Source: Pseudisothecium myosuroides (Eukaryota; Streptophyta; Bryopsida; Hypnales; Lembophyllaceae). Taken from it: 64,000 nucleotides of DNA. The notes below the pieces were generated by a model, which saw only the letters and a list, made by a program, of their open reading frames with translations, did not search any database and was not told where the DNA came from. This document shows positions 12,327 to 24,026 of the stretch, in pieces; positions within the stretch are counted from its first letter, which is position 1; every line of letters starts with the position of its first letter. The stretch covers positions 33,955,288 through 34,019,287 of the forward strand of contig OX637288.1 in assembly GCA_951799445.1 (NCBI GenBank), in the 5' to 3' direction. A program made the position numbers and the translations under genes.

Positions 12327-13282
12327 TAGGGCCACTTTACACCTAGAGGCCGGGCCAATTCTCCTTCAAGCTGATTGCATAGAATTTCAGCCCTTTTTGA
12401 ACTGGAGGCAAGCCTCAACTACCCATTAAAATAAGATTATAATGGAGGCCAATTCTCCCATATGTAAAGGCCTTCAGACCAAGAAGCCAAGCCAATTCAA
12501 TAAAACCTACAAAAGAGAGAAAGGGGAGCTGAAATTTTCAGGGCTACTTTACACCTAGAGGCCAGACCAATTTTCCTTGAGGCCAATTGCACAAAATCCA
12601 ACGGATGTGATTTGTTGGAAAAAAATATATTTTATAAGAAAAGTTTTTTTAATTGAAATCTGACATTGGCCCCGAGGCCAAGAATTGGCCTCTCATTTTT
12701 GGTGCATCCAATTCATCAAGCTCGGGCCATGTTAGATCATGTCTTTTTTTATAAAAAAAAATTTCCACCAAATTGGTTTGGCCTCTACGATGGAAACATC
12801 TAAAACGTCAATATTAAGCAATTCAACATAGTTGGAGGCACCTTTTCCTAATAATAACATTTTTGTAGTACTGACAAGTGAAAATCACGAATATTATAAA
12901 AATATAGATTTTTTGGATGTGGTATGTAATTTCTATGATTTTTCAAAGTGCCGACTCCCTAGACCACTGAAATTGTCACGTAGGTGGACCTTGAACCAAA
13001 ATCTGGAAAAATCAAATGTCAACAAATCAGAATGAAGTATGTGTCTTTCAAGTGTGTCAACAAATCAAAGCTAAGCATTTCAAAGACAAATTAATGGGAA
13101 GTCTAGGGACAAATTTAGTGACAATCTAAGGTATTGGAATGGAAATAGGGACACTAATGGGTGTTTCTACCTTTGGTGTAAAGGAATTGGAGCTGATTTC
13201 AGTATTCTGTTCAATTACAAGTGAGGATTCTTGGCCTCTGACACAATAAATTGGCCTAGCCTGTAAGTGTAAAGCGGCTCTA
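12327..13282. mobile_element. Inverted-repeat element, about 955 bp, TA-flanked
   Basis: The left end reads TAGGGCCACTTTACACCTAG (12327) and the right end, reverse-complemented, reads TAGAGCCGCTTTACACTTAC (to 13282). Both continue into GGCC..GGCCAATT. A second, internal copy of the left end lies at about 12539-12590. The interior repeatedly carries 'ggcc..aattc' blocks but no coding sequence. TA at both edges fits a Tc1/mariner-like target duplication. Confidence 0.6.
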
Positions 13283-13791
13283 ATTTAGGAGTTAGAGCAT
13301 CTCCACACATTCATGGGAAGCTCCCAAGCCGGGGCTTGGATGTGGCCGGCCAATAAAAAGTGGTCCACCGCAGACCCGGCCAAGGACAAAAGAAGACCAG
13401 TTACTCCAAAATGAGCTCTCCAAACATTCGCTCTCTGTCCTAGCACGCTTTGACTTGGGATTGATCTTGTCAGATTTGCTCTTCATTCTTCCAAATCATT
13501 AATGCATTTGATTGACTTTGTTTAATTCGTGGGCCATCTTTTATCTTTTTTTTATTCAATTAGCATTTTGGTTGGCTCTTTATTATGAAAAGTCATTAAT
13601 GCATGCATTTGATTTATTTTGACGTGTTTGCTTCCCCGTGAATGAATGAGGGACAGAAGCAACACGGGAGCTACTGGGCACTGGCCAACCCATTTTTCTA
13701 GTCTTGTTTCCGGGGAATGGGTGGCAATGCTCATATACCCTTAATCCCAATATTTAAACAAGTTTTGACAGTACAATAAATATGCATGGTT
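13283..13791. other. Spacer without recognisable gene
   Basis: This moderately AT-rich DNA lies between two elements. Short open frames on the minus strand show no domain. Confidence 0.5.
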
Positions 13792-15190
13792 GTACAGTGG
13801 GGGCCCAATCAAAATGGCGTTTTCGAAGTCGCAGGGAAGGGAATTTCAGATCTGCCAACTTTGACAGCCTCCCAAGGGCTCAAAAATGGATCTTTGACCG
13901 TGAAAGTTTTACCACAACTTCATCTTTAAGTTAATTATATGTGTGCCAAATTTCAAGGCCAAATGATTTACACAAAAAAAGATATTCAAAATCTCCCAAC
14001 ATGTGTAGCCATCAAAAAAATTTCACTACTGCCAACTTTGACATACTCCCAAGGACTGAAATTTTTTTCTTTTTCTACGAAAGTTTTGGCATAAGACCAT
14101 CTATATATTGATTACATGTGTGAAAAATTTCAAGTCCAAAAGACCCCCACAAAAATAGATATTCAAAATCTCCCAACATGTGTATTTGTGAAACAATTTC
14201 ACTACTACCAACTTTGACACTATCCCAAGGGTTGAAAAATTATTTATTTACCATGAAATTTTTATGATGAAATCATCTCTATGTTAATAACATGTGTGCC
14301 AAATTTCAAGTTCAAAAGATTTACACAAAAAAAAAATATGCCAATTCTACCAACATGTGTAGTTGTGAGGAAAATTTCACTACTACCAACTTCGACACTA
14401 TCCCAAGGGCTGAAAAACACACGTTTTACTATGAAATTTTTGGCATGAGATCATCTTTATATTGATAAATGTATGCCAAATTTCAAGGTCTAAAGATTTA
14501 CTGAAAAAAAGATATTCTAATTCTATCAACATATGTAGTTGTGAGAATGACTTTCTACATCCATGTGAAAGTTTTAACCCAAAAAATTACACTATCCCAA
14601 GGGCTGAATTTTTTTTCCTCACAACTACACATGTTGGTAGAATTGGCATATTTTTTTTTGTGTAAATCTTTTGAACTTGAAATTTGGCACACATGTTATT
14701 AATATAGAGATGATTTCATCATAAAAATTTCATGGTAAATAAACAATTTTTCAACCCTTGGGATAGTGTCAAAGTTGGTAGTAGTGAAATTGTTTCACAA
14801 ATACACATGTTGGGAGATTTTGAATATCTATTTTTGTGGGGGTCTTTTGGACTTGAAATTTTTCACACATGTAATCAACATATAGATGGTCTTATGCCAA
14901 AACTTTCGTAGAAAAAGAAAAAAAATTCAGTACTTGGGAGTATGTCAAAGTTGGCAGTAGTGAAATTTTTTTCATGGCTATACATGTTGGGAGATTTTGA
15001 GTATCTTTTTTTGTGTAAATCATTTGGCCTTGAAATTTGGCACACATATAATTAACTTAAAGATGAAGTTGTGGTAAAACTTTCACGGTCAAAGATCCAT
15101 TTTTGAGCCCTCAGGAGTCAAAGTTGGCAGATCTGAAATTCCCTTCCCTGCGATTTCGAAAACGCCATTTTGATTGGGACCCCACTGCAC
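13792..15190. mobile_element. 1.4-kb foldback element with internal tandem units
   Basis: The left arm (13792 to about 14375) and right arm (about 14613-15190) are near-perfect inverted copies. The outermost sequence is GTACAGTGGGGGCCCAATCA on the left and the complement of GTGCAGTGGGGTCCCAATCA on the right. Each arm is built from units of about 177 bp beginning CCAACTTTGACA..CTCCCAAGG, at 13856, 14031, 14207 and 14386 on the left and inverted on the right. A spacer of about 240 bp at the centre contains a further partial unit. There is no coding sequence. This structure is typical of foldback transposons. I found no target duplication, so the mechanism is unknown. Confidence 0.85.
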
Positions 15191-15254
15191 ACTATGGTAA
15201 TGATGTGGCCATCTCCCTTTATGGTACAATTATAGTGAATTGCCACACCTAATG

Positions 15255-15876
15255 GTAACCCCTAAATGCCCAAGGCTCCAAATTCTAGTGTCAACAATAC
15301 TTCGAAGTTAAATAAAACCTAACCAAGTTGTTATTTTTAATAGTTTATATTTTTATAAAATTCTTTCTGAAGTCTAGTTTTAGCATCAAAAATTCGATTT
15401 TGAAAATGACTAATTATGATTTAGCTATTCAAGATTTTGTGCAAGGGTACCCATTTTAATCTTGACTTTCCGTAGTGTTGAGGGCTCTTGGAAATGACCC
15501 TCAAGTACACTAGATCTTGGAGAAAAAATCACATTAGAAATTCATTTAAAAAAATTGCAAAATAAATTTTGAGAAGCCATAAATTGATTATGGTTATTTA
15601 CATTGGGCCCTTTAACCTCATATTTTTTTGGTGACCAACTTTTTAGATTTGACATGTGAAAAGAGGATTTAAAGACTCGAAATCATTAAAGGAAAGCTGA
15701 GGCCTCTAAGGGGAAGACATAGGATTTGTCTAGTTCAAATTGTAACATGTCTAATTTAAATTTATACGGTTACAATTTTTAAGAAATTGATACAACTTAT
15801 CAAAATGTTGGCTTTTTGTTCAATTTAGAGCAAATTCCTAGAAGCTTAAAAAAGGCCTCGGGCATTTAGGGGTTAA
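15255..15876. mobile_element. Small TIR element, ends TAACCCCTAAATGCCC
   Basis: The left end TAACCCCTAAATGCCCAAGGC (split over 15256-15276) matches the reverse complement of the right end at about 15856-15876, with one mismatch (A/G). It is flanked by TA (GTAA on the left, TTAA on the right). The interior is non-coding. Its right half is clearly related to 23000-23340 ('gaggatttaaagactc.aaat'). It belongs to the same end-type group as 16945-18381, 40029-42246 and 61301-62239. Confidence 0.7.
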
Positions 15877-16286
15877 ATTATTTGTCCAGTGATTTTGTAC
15901 TATTCAACTGCCCATTAGGGCAACTTAAGTAGCCAGCCTTTCATCAGTCACAGCTTGTACAACAAAGGGGACATTTAAGGTGTTAACTTACATTGCACTG
16001 GCTTAAGTTATTGCTAATTATCAGCTGGGAGGTTAAGTTAATTAGCCTCCACATTCACAACAGATGGGCTCCCACTGGCTTTGCGCCCAAATCATTCACA
16101 TGATGATTTTGGGATAGTTCATAAATCATAAGATTTGGTGGCTCTCATGTCCTAACTTAACTCACTGGAGTCTAATTAAAACTAGCCTGATCACTCCTTG
16201 CAGTACAAAGTACAAACTAAGTGAGCCCAAACGTGACTGCCCAAGTCTCTGAAATGTGTTTCTTTCAATTGAACTTGAATACTTCT

Positions 16287-16431
16287 CTAAGGTGAAAATA
16301 TCCATTCCCGTCCCGGTACGCAATTCCGTCGTCATGTACCAATGGTGCACATTTTCCTAGTAAGAATGTACTTTGTTGGTACATGGTGACAGAATTGGGT
16401 ACAAGGACGGGAATGGGTGTTTTCACCTTAG
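16287..16431. mobile_element. 145-bp hairpin MITE, ends CTAAGGTGAAAA
   Basis: Inverted arms of about 56 bp begin CTAAGGTGAAAA and contain CCATTCCCGTCC and CATGTACCAA, with a loop of roughly 35 bases. TA flanks both ends just outside AGGTG. It is non-coding. The short spurious ORFs here are shadows of the palindrome. Confidence 0.7.
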
Positions 16432-16463
16432 TCTGTTGTGTTGCTTGGATCATACACTACCTT

Positions 16464-16849
16464 TAAGGTAGAGGTACCTATTTTGGACAGCCCCTTGTAA
16501 TGCCTTTATAGGGTGACCTATTGTAAACAACAATTGGATGCACTATTCTTTGAAAAAGATTCTCTCTTTGTACCTTCTTGTTTATTCATCTCTCTTTCCT
16601 CCTGGCTCAAGGAGAAGTGCCAAAGCTAACCAAAATAGATGAATCTATGAGATCAAAATGGGTCTGGATGAAAAAACATTTATGTTGAATAAAATATTCA
16701 TTTTTGAGATTTTTTATTTTTTTATTTTTATTTTTGCATTCTTCTTCATTCTTAGGTTTGCACACGTTGAGCTCAATTTGTTAACCACTTTTTTTAATAT
16801 CTTACGAGCAAAAATGTTTAAGTTATCCAAAATAGGTACCTCTACCTTA
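16464..16849. mobile_element. 385-bp MITE, ends TAAGGTAGAGGTACC
   Basis: The left end TAAGGTAGAGGTACCTATTT (from 16464) is repeated in inverse orientation at 16826-16849, with at least 20 matching bases. TA is present at both borders, as expected of a TA target duplication. The interior is AT-rich with no coding sequence. The end motif is shared with 24026-24440 and 62565-62979. Confidence 0.7.
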
Positions 16850-16944
16850 TTGTCTTAAGTATTACTTGCACTACTGCCTTGAGTTGTAGCTGAGTAAAGG
16901 AATTTTTTGGCAAAAGGTAGGTCCCCCCAAATGTGCCACTAACC

Positions 16945-18381
16945 TTAACTCCTAAAGGACCAAAGTTCCTTCAAAGGACACTTTGGATTTTGGGCAGCTT
17001 GTTGAATCTAGATTTTAACCTGGTTTATTGTTACTTTTTGTTTGCGTGTAGTTTCTTACAAGCTTCGCATACATATAAATTTCATTGAAATTTAACTTAT
17101 ATTGTAGAAATTATGATGTTTTTTTTGCCAAAAGCAATTTGTTGAGCAGTTGGGGCAATGCAATTAGTCTTTGACCGTGGAGGGGCAGTAAAGGTGGGCA
17201 AGACAACAAGCGCAGGGGAAATGGACATCTAGGGTCCCTTTCTACAAATGTTGCCCACTTTGTAAGCTTGTTTGGAGGTCGTTGCAAACTTTAGAAGTTC
17301 ATAGAAATTTGAGATTTTGACTTTTTTCAAAAAAAAAAATTCTATTTGTCAAATATGAATATATCTTTGTATCCACTATTCAGATTTTTAGTATCTCTAA
17401 GTGTGTGGTGGAAAAATTGATTCAAAGATGGCCTAGTATATTGCCAATTCTTGAGACATTGTGGCATTACAATTTTTTTTTGCACGTGTTAGGTATGTTG
17501 GATTGCCTTGAAAATTGCTATGCATATGCCTAACTTGATTACCTATAAGAAAAAATTTAACTTTATAGTGTGTAATGCAAAAAAATTTAGGACAAGGTGG
17601 TCAAAGGCAACTAAAATTTGGGGGCATAGTGGGGGAAAAAATCCATTGACTTTGAATGCAAATATCTTTCAATCTGTATGGTGAAACCTCACAAAATTTT
17701 TACCACATCTTCTCATAAAAGCTGACTTCAACATCCTATGTTTACATTTTGAAACAAACTATTTTCAATATTTTATCAATGAATGCAGTGGAAACGACAA
17801 TTTTAGTGGTTTTGGAGTCAAAAAATGCTTTGGTGTATTAGGAGTTAACTTCTAAAGGACTGGGGGGTGTTTGAGTATAGATTGGCAACGTTAAAATGAA
17901 AGAAGACTTATGTAGCTTTCTTATAGAAAAAAATTGACGAAATCACACAATTTTTGAGAAAATGCCACTGTTGACAATATTGATGAAAGATGTTTGGTTA
18001 GGTAGTACTTTCTAAATACGCTAAAATAGGAATGCTAAAATTGGAATGCTCAAAAGTGCTCCCAAAACTTTGATTTTTTGTCCTCATATACATATCATCG
18101 TGATGTTGATGTGTAATTTTTTTCAAATAATTTTTGAAGTGTAGAAAAAAAGGTATGAAGATATAAAGTGATGGCCCAGAGAGTCTTTTCTATTCTCAAA
18201 AGTTTCATCAAAAATTGCACAATCAATCATTTTTCTATTGGATTGCACCAACAAATTCATCAAAAAAATCATCTAGGGTCTCTTTGTTGTTCAAGAATTG
18301 TTAGTGAGGTGAACACATCAAATTTTCTACAAATGTAGTTGCAAAAGCCATGTGGTGACCTTATGGTCCTTTAGGGGTTAA
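16945..18381. mobile_element. 1.4-kb TIR element, ends TTAACYCCTAAAGGACCA
   Basis: The left end is TTAACTCCTAAAGGACCA (16945). The right end, reverse-complemented, is TTAACCCCTAAAGGACCA (to 18381). An internal motif TTAACTTCTAAAGGACTGG at about 17846 suggests a nested or duplicated end. There is no coding sequence. TTAA flanks both edges, which fits TTAA (piggyBac-like) or TA (mariner-like) target choice. Confidence 0.7.
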
Positions 18382-19629
18382 ATTGCCATATTTACTTTGT
18401 GTACATCTCCAAAATCAATTGTGTACCTATGTGGAAGAAACCATTTTAGAATCAAACTTTATTCCTTAGTAACTTTTGCATACAATATCTTAATGCCATG
18501 TTCTCTAGTGTGTTGGAACCCTCTTTCACTTGCCAATAAGAACATATAAAAATTTAACTAGTCTAATAATAATAATCAGGCTCAGTAGCAAAAAGTAGCG
18601 CTTTGGGGGATACCCACCTTACATGTTTGCAACAGAGTCTTTCTTGAGTAGTCAGGTCTTTGATTTTTTGCAATTTTAATTCTAGCCTTGGTTAAACTTG
18701 AACTTAAGAAGGGACATGAATTTCTTTGTTGTTTTTGTGCATAAACGATAGCAAGAATTATTAGGCTGAAGACACCTTGTACAACCTTTCTAACGTCACA
18801 TTTTGTGGTTTGTTATTGGAACAAGCTTAGGTGAAGCCTACATCCTCATGAAGACACTTGGAATGTCAATTTTTAGAAGTTTTTCCTACTTTCCTAATTA
18901 GTCCTCAAAAAGATAAAAGTTTATATAGGATACATTTTCTAAGCTTCATATATTGAAGCTTTACTTTATGAATATATTTTTTTCAACAAGCCTTGACAAG
19001 TACTCTCACATGATACATTCTTGTATCACCTACATTGAATAGTGAAATTAGGTTGCCCCACACTAATTTCTCAACATTCTACACTATATCAATATGAGCA
19101 GTTACTTTACAAGCATGCAATAATGGAAGAACTATGTGTTTGGCATGTGTTGGTGCACTAGTTCATGGCTCAGGATTAGAAATTGGCATGTGCTTCCATC
19201 TGGACAAGCATTAGTCATGAGGTAACTTCTCTGGGATAAGGCAACCTAATTGTCCAGGCAACCCAATTTCACTATTTAGTGTAGTTTTTGTATCCAATTG
19301 TGACACATATTTGATGATCGTGCTTCATTGTATTTTTTAATAAAATGCTCTAAGTTATGTCTGTTTCTTAAAAAATGGGTTGGATCAATTGACACTAGAT
19401 TTGTTTTAGGTAAGACACATAGCAAAGTACTATAAAAGCACATGATAAAACTTGATTGGATTGGTGCTCTTTTCTATGAGATGTTCCAAGACTCTGATTT
19501 TTTTGCCATTGTTCCATGCTATCCGGGAACTTGCAGTCTTCTTATGCCCTCAAATCCCCTCTCATGGCTTGCAATTTTAAATGACTTCGATCACCATTTG
19601 TGAAAATCTTTTGCATTATGGACTATGAA
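18382..19629. other. AT-rich spacer between elements
   Basis: No gene or bounded repeat is supported. The composition resembles the neighbouring elements, so old repeat debris is likely. Confidence 0.5.
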
Positions 19630-20310
19630 TTTAAAATTTTGCATATGGAAGAATTGAGTTGAAAGTCTAGGATTTTTTTTCAAAAAACACACACTTGATT
19701 TTCATTCTTTAAAAATTGTCAAGTAGAAGTAGGTCCAAGATTGAATGAAAAAAAATCATTATTAGCTCAACGATGGAATTGAAACACAATAATCTCAGCG
19801 GTGAGATTGTTTTAGAAAGAAAACATAGCCATGCAATATATTTTTTTTAAATTTTTTAAATTTTTTTTTTGAAAATTGCATTAAAAAATGAATCATGCAT
19901 GGTATTTTTTCTGAAAGATGCTTAGATTGCTTGAAAAACAAGATTGTCCATAACTTTCTCATTACTAGTCCAAATTGACTGAATTAAAGCTTCACATATA
20001 GATAAAAATATAATATTCAAGGAAAAATTTAAAAAACATATATTTTGACATTTGTGATATTTTGTGGTGCCCATTGACCCCCATTTTTGGCTTAAATTGG
20101 CAATTTTTTTGCTTTTAGGCACCAATGAATTGAAAAAAAATTATTGGAGTATATTATTAGAAAGCTAATGTATTCTCCTACAATATCTTCAAAAAAATAT
20201 TTTCAAAATCACGATGAAATTTGAGATTGTAGTTATATAATTTACATGATATTAGATGCAAATGTCAAAAAAATAACCATGTGTAGTGTAAAAATCGCAC
20301 TCTCGGAGGA
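19630..20310 (+). repeat. Diverged copy of the 40-kb TTAACCCC family
   Basis: The stretch aligns by eye with 40320-40880 and, inverted, with 61380-61940. Shared landmarks in the same order are GAATTGAGTTGAAAGTCTAGG, a GTAG.AGTAGGT block, GGTGAGATTGTT, and TGTCCATAACTTTCTCAT. The right edge is GGAGGAGTTAA near 20300. The left edge is degraded. Confidence 0.65.
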
Positions 20311-20479
20311 GTTAAAGTTTGCTAGCCTTGTCAAACAAGGTTGAAAAAGATTTTTTCTTCTAATTTCAAATGTTATAATATTTCAACCCGTTGTCGTGTT
20401 GCAAATGCAGACATTATGTAGAATATGTATATACATATGATTTAGATAGATTTAAATATTTGTAATATTATATAGGGGA

Positions 20480-20535
20480 TGACGTCATTTGAGATGGCTT
20501 CAAGGTGACGCCTTTGCTTTTTGACTATATAGAGA
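20480..20535 (+). promoter_or_regulatory. as-1-like TGACG pair and TATA box
   Basis: TGACGTCA lies at 20480-20487, a second TGACG at 20506-20510 and TATATAG at 20526-20532, about 70 bases before the ATG at 20599. Paired TGACG motifs upstream of a TATA box resemble the activation element of plant pararetrovirus promoters and of some stress genes. The spacing (26 bases start to start) is wider than in the classical as-1 element, so the match is partial. Confidence 0.5.
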
Positions 20536-20598
20536 AGGATTCACTTGAAAGCTTCATCTCATTTGATATTCTTCTTCTTTGTGTTTATTTAGATTACT

Positions 20599-21048
20599 AT
20601 GTCGAACTGGAGGGTTTTTTCTGAGTTTCAAGATGAAGAATCTCAACCGGAGCGTGAATTTGAATTTTCTTTATTGCAACTGCCGGATCAGCCACAACAG
20701 CCACTAGATCTTTCACTGCAACATGGGCGACCAGAAGATGAAGCTGGGCCGTTTCGACCACCGAAACAACCTTGCGCGGAGAAACGATGGCACGGTAACC
20801 TTCAACGTGACGCTCGAGCATTGGTGATTATATTGCAGGTTGGATGTGTTGAGCCCGGCAGCCGTGAAGCCACATTTGAAGGATGTTTTGAAGGCTTAAA
20901 CGACGAGCAATACTATTGCATGGTGAGGCCCATCGAAGGGAGTCGTGGTCACCAACGATGGTTGGAAGGGCCAGTCAATTCCTTAACCAAGGCAAATCGT
21001 GCTGATTATGTTGCCGCTACCATCAAACGCATCCTCAAATTCCTGTAG
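20599..21048 (+). CDS. Uncharacterised 149-residue protein
   Basis: The reading frame runs from ATG 20599 to TAG 21048. It has a Glu/Gln/Pro-rich N-terminal half (about residues 1-60) and a compact C-terminal half with Cys and aromatic residues, ending ADYVAATIKRILKFL. I do not recognise the family. Base composition is clearly above the surroundings, and a TATA box with paired TGACG motifs lies at a sensible distance, both arguing that it is or was expressed. No signal peptide or membrane segment is seen. It lies at the head of a repeat-rich unit (20450-22830), so a transposon or endogenous pararetrovirus origin is as likely as a host gene. No intron was needed. Confidence 0.5.
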   Translation: MSNWRVFSEFQDEESQPEREFEFSLLQLPDQPQQPLDLSLQHGRPEDEAGPFRPPKQPCAEKRWHGNLQRDARALVIILQVGCVEPGSREATFEGCFEGLNDEQYYCMVRPIEGSRGHQRWLEGPVNSLTKANRADYVAATIKRILKFL

Positions 21049-21900
21049 ATGGAGTGACATTTCGATTGAAACTCTAGTTTTTTACCTCTACTAGATATAT
21101 GTTGGATTTTAGTTGTTCATTCCATAGTTGGAGTGATTTCTTAGAATAAATTTGTGCTTGTGAAGTAGTATGAGGAAAATATTCAATTAGTTTGCCTTTC
21201 AGGTGAACTTGTAGTGAATTTTCTTCAAAGATAAAGATAAGAAAATAGTTGTGAGGCCAAATAAGTGCTCAATTATTGTTGTGATAGCTTTGGGAGTGAG
21301 TTAGGGGCTGACCCCACTTGTTTGTATGGTTAGAATGAAGATAAGGTGGAGGAAAAGGTGGATACTATTCATCTTCTTCCCCGTTGTGAGTTTAGGAAGG
21401 ACCCGAATGTTTGGAGGGTTATTGTGTGTTGAGTTTTTGGAGTTTGGTAATGAAGATTGGAAGAGTTGTTTATGATATTGTTAGCTTTCCAAATTGTTCT
21501 CTTTTGCTCTGTTTGAAGTTGTGAGTTGAGATTTGTGCTTGTTTAAGTGGAGGTGAGTCTGCTGCCTCCTATGAAGAGGGGCTGAGACTTCGACCGACCA
21601 TAGTAGACGGACAGGTCTTTATTTTGTATTGAATTTTGGAGAGGTTGTGGAAGATTTTGTTAGCTTTTTAAGTAGCTATTACTTGTTTTGTTTGAAGCAT
21701 TTATGAATGAGTGGTGAGTGTGGGAGTGAAGGAGGGTCTGCTGCCCTTACATTTAGAGGCCGAAACTTTGAACGGCCATAGATATTGGACAAAGTGTTAA
21801 AATGAGTTGAAACTTGGAGGGATTGTAGAAAATTGTGTTAGCTTTTCAGAAAGCTATCATTTGTATCATTTGGAGTTGTAGAGCGACAATGGTGTTAGTC
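21049..21900. repeat. Degenerate tandem blocks of about 190-270 bp
   Basis: At least three blocks share the order: 'ttgttagcttt..aagct', a Tttgtttgaag/gttgtga segment, 'gtctgctgcc', then 'gaggggctgagactt.gac.gaccatag'. Occurrences are near 21300-21470, 21480-21650 and 21660-21850. They lie between the ORF and the 20-bp minisatellite and are probably non-coding. Confidence 0.5.
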
Positions 21901-21924
21901 CAAAGTTCAACTTTGAAATTGGAG

Positions 21925-22160
21925 TTGCGGTTTTGGAGTTTGGAGTGAAGTTTTGGAGTTTGGAGTGAAGATTTGGAGTTTGGAGTGAAGATTTGGAGTT
22001 TGGAGTGAAGATTTGGAGTTTGGAGTGAAGATTTGGAGTTTGGAGTGAAGATTTGGAGTTTGAAGTGAAGATTTGGAGTTTGAAGTGAAGATTTGGAGTT
22101 TGAAGTGAAGATTTGGAGTTTGGAGTTGAAGGTTTGGAGTTTGGAGTTGAAGATTTGAAG
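21925..22160 (+). repeat. 20-bp minisatellite GATTTGGAGTTTGGAGTGAA
   Basis: About eleven units, several of them perfect, run from roughly 21940 to 22150. Point variants such as TTTGAAGTGAA appear in the right part. The strand is purine-rich (GGAGTTTGGAG). Confidence 0.9.
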
Positions 22161-22830
22161 ATTTTTTTTGTGTGTTGTGGCTTGTGGTCCGTTGTTTTGT
22201 TATTCCTAGCCGGATTTGGAGGCTCGTTGTTCTTTTATTGTTATTCCTAGTCGATTTTGGAGGCTTGTTGTTTTCATTTTTGCATTGTAATCCTGTTGCG
22301 GGCTATGCGGTAACTCAGGATTAGCCCCGTTTTGTGTTTGTTGATGACGAAGTGGGATTGATCACCCACATGGTCACTTTTATATCGTTCCCATTGGTGA
22401 GGCACGATTGCTGGTCACCGTGGGTTTGAAGTTTAGGAGCCATTATTTCGGACGACCAGCTCGTGGTTTGGTCGTCCCGTTTTACCCGTCCGAGGCCTTG
22501 TTTCTTATCACCTACCCTTACCCTGGCCCTTATAGAGCCACCACAGGATAGGCCAACGAGGTGAAGATTGAAGACTGAAGATTGAAGATTGAAGATCGAA
22601 GACTGAAGATTGAAGATTGAAGATTGAAGATTGAAGACTGAAGATAGTATAAAAGATCCTAAGCGATTTCTTTGGCTCATAAGCCATCTCCAGTTAGTTT
22701 GGTGAATTTGCGGGTGACAAGATCACTTGCCTTCATCCTTCTTGTCCTTAAGCCGTTTCTGGTTGCAGCCAGAATCCCTGCGATTTCCCGAAGCAAACTC
22801 TTTCTACACGACACCGTGTAGTCAAGGTTT
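22161..22830. other. Repeat-rich tail of the 20.5-22.8 kb unit
   Basis: It holds a duplicated block ('ttattcctag.cg.attttggaggctTGTTGTT') at 22195-22275 and a 9-10 bp microsatellite GAAGATTGAAGACT at 22560-22645. GC content exceeds the flanks until about 22830, where AT-rich DNA resumes. The frame on the minus strand at 22680-22321 is a shadow of the microsatellite. Confidence 0.5.
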
Positions 22831-22989
22831 TCTAAAAAAAATTCCACACATTCCTACAATAGTCTAGTACAAATTTGTACAATTGAATTTTGAAAAAACA
22901 ACGTTATTTTTCATTTTTTTCTCATTGCCCTAATACATAAATTTTTTTTCACAATTTCTACACAAAAATGTGCCTTGGTCTTGTAGGGG

Positions 22990-23342
22990 TTAAAAAATTG
23001 TAGAGGAGATTTCAAGAAGTCATAAGTCAATTACAGTTATGCATGTTATGTCCTATAATCTAATGTTTTTTCATGACCTCAATTTTAAATTTGACATTTA
23101 AGAAGAGGATTTAAAGACTTCAAATTACTTTTATAGTTTTAACACCCTCTTGATTAAACATTATAATCTTTCAATCCATAAGTGATATTGTTGAATTTTC
23201 TTTTTTTGTGTGACCTATAACATTTCAAGTTTCTATTTATAAAATTACAATTTTTAAAAGTTGAAAAAAATTATCAAAATTTGGGCTTTTTTGTTTAGCA
23301 AGGAACTCAAAAAAGACCTTGGATATTTTAGAAGTTAAACCT
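22990..23342 (+). repeat. Diverged partial copy of the 15.3-15.9 kb element
   Basis: It shares with 15555-15876 the segments 'gaagtcataa.tcaatta.agtta', 'gaagaggatttaaagact' and a right end of the form 'aaaaagaccttggatatttta' followed by GTTAAA. The left part is missing or replaced. Confidence 0.6.
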
Positions 23343-23876
23343 TTCAAAAAGTTGTAGGCTAAAAGTGATGGATGGATGATTTTTCATATCTAGAAATAAA
23401 AAATTTGCCTATTGTTCCAATAATCAAAGCATTTTGATAACTATCATAGTCTTGGAGGATGGCGTCTTGGGCTTTTTTTTCATTTTTTATAAAGTGCCAA
23501 AGTGGTAATGTAAAATGTTATAGTGGTGCTCGAAATTTCAACATTCATCTGTATATTGGATAGAAAATATAACATTAGCACATATCACATGTCTATAGTT
23601 ATATTTTCATCCACAATTTGGCAGTTTCATCCAAGATTTTTTTTATTCAAAGTTTTCGGGCAGAAAACTTCTCGGTTTGTTGCCTTTTTTTAGCCATATT
23701 ATTATTTTTTAGTGCAATCTGACACTAGAAAGCCAAATATAAAAGCCCAAATGGCGTCCTTGCAAGCTTAATACTTCTATGAGGTTATAATTTAGAAATG
23801 ATTTTAGAACATCTACCCCAAAAAACTATGCTCCTTCATAAAATTTGCACACAATAGAACTTTTTTTAGTACATAC

Positions 23877-24026
23877 TCTCTTAGTGCGTAATATGCATTA
23901 AGAGAGGTTGTACTTTGAAGCCTCTATTGCCGAACAATAGTTGGAGGCCCCGTAGTTAGAGGCCACGTTAGGCAGTACTAAACCTCTCTTAGTGCATAGT
24001 TTTGGCACTACGCACTAAGAGAGGCT
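23877..24026. repeat. Pair of short hairpins, CCTCTCTTAGTGC arms
   Basis: One hairpin at about 23985-24026 has the perfect 13-bp arms CCTCTCTTAGTGC and GCACTAAGAGAGG. A similar but imperfect one lies at about 23877-23908. The two are about 100 bp apart and face each other, suggesting ends of a small element. Confidence 0.6.

Noticed and set aside
13792..15190. hAT element on the basis of CAGTGGGG ends
   Set aside because: No 8-bp target duplication is present around the ends.
16945..18381. Firm assignment to piggyBac on the basis of TTAA ends
   Set aside because: One related end (15256) has GTAA, so TA is the only flank common to all members; mariner-like transposition is equally or more likely.
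22321..22680. 119-residue frame on the minus strand with repeated SSIFNLQ units
   Set aside because: It is a translation of the GAAGATTGAAGACT microsatellite; no start context or domain supports it.
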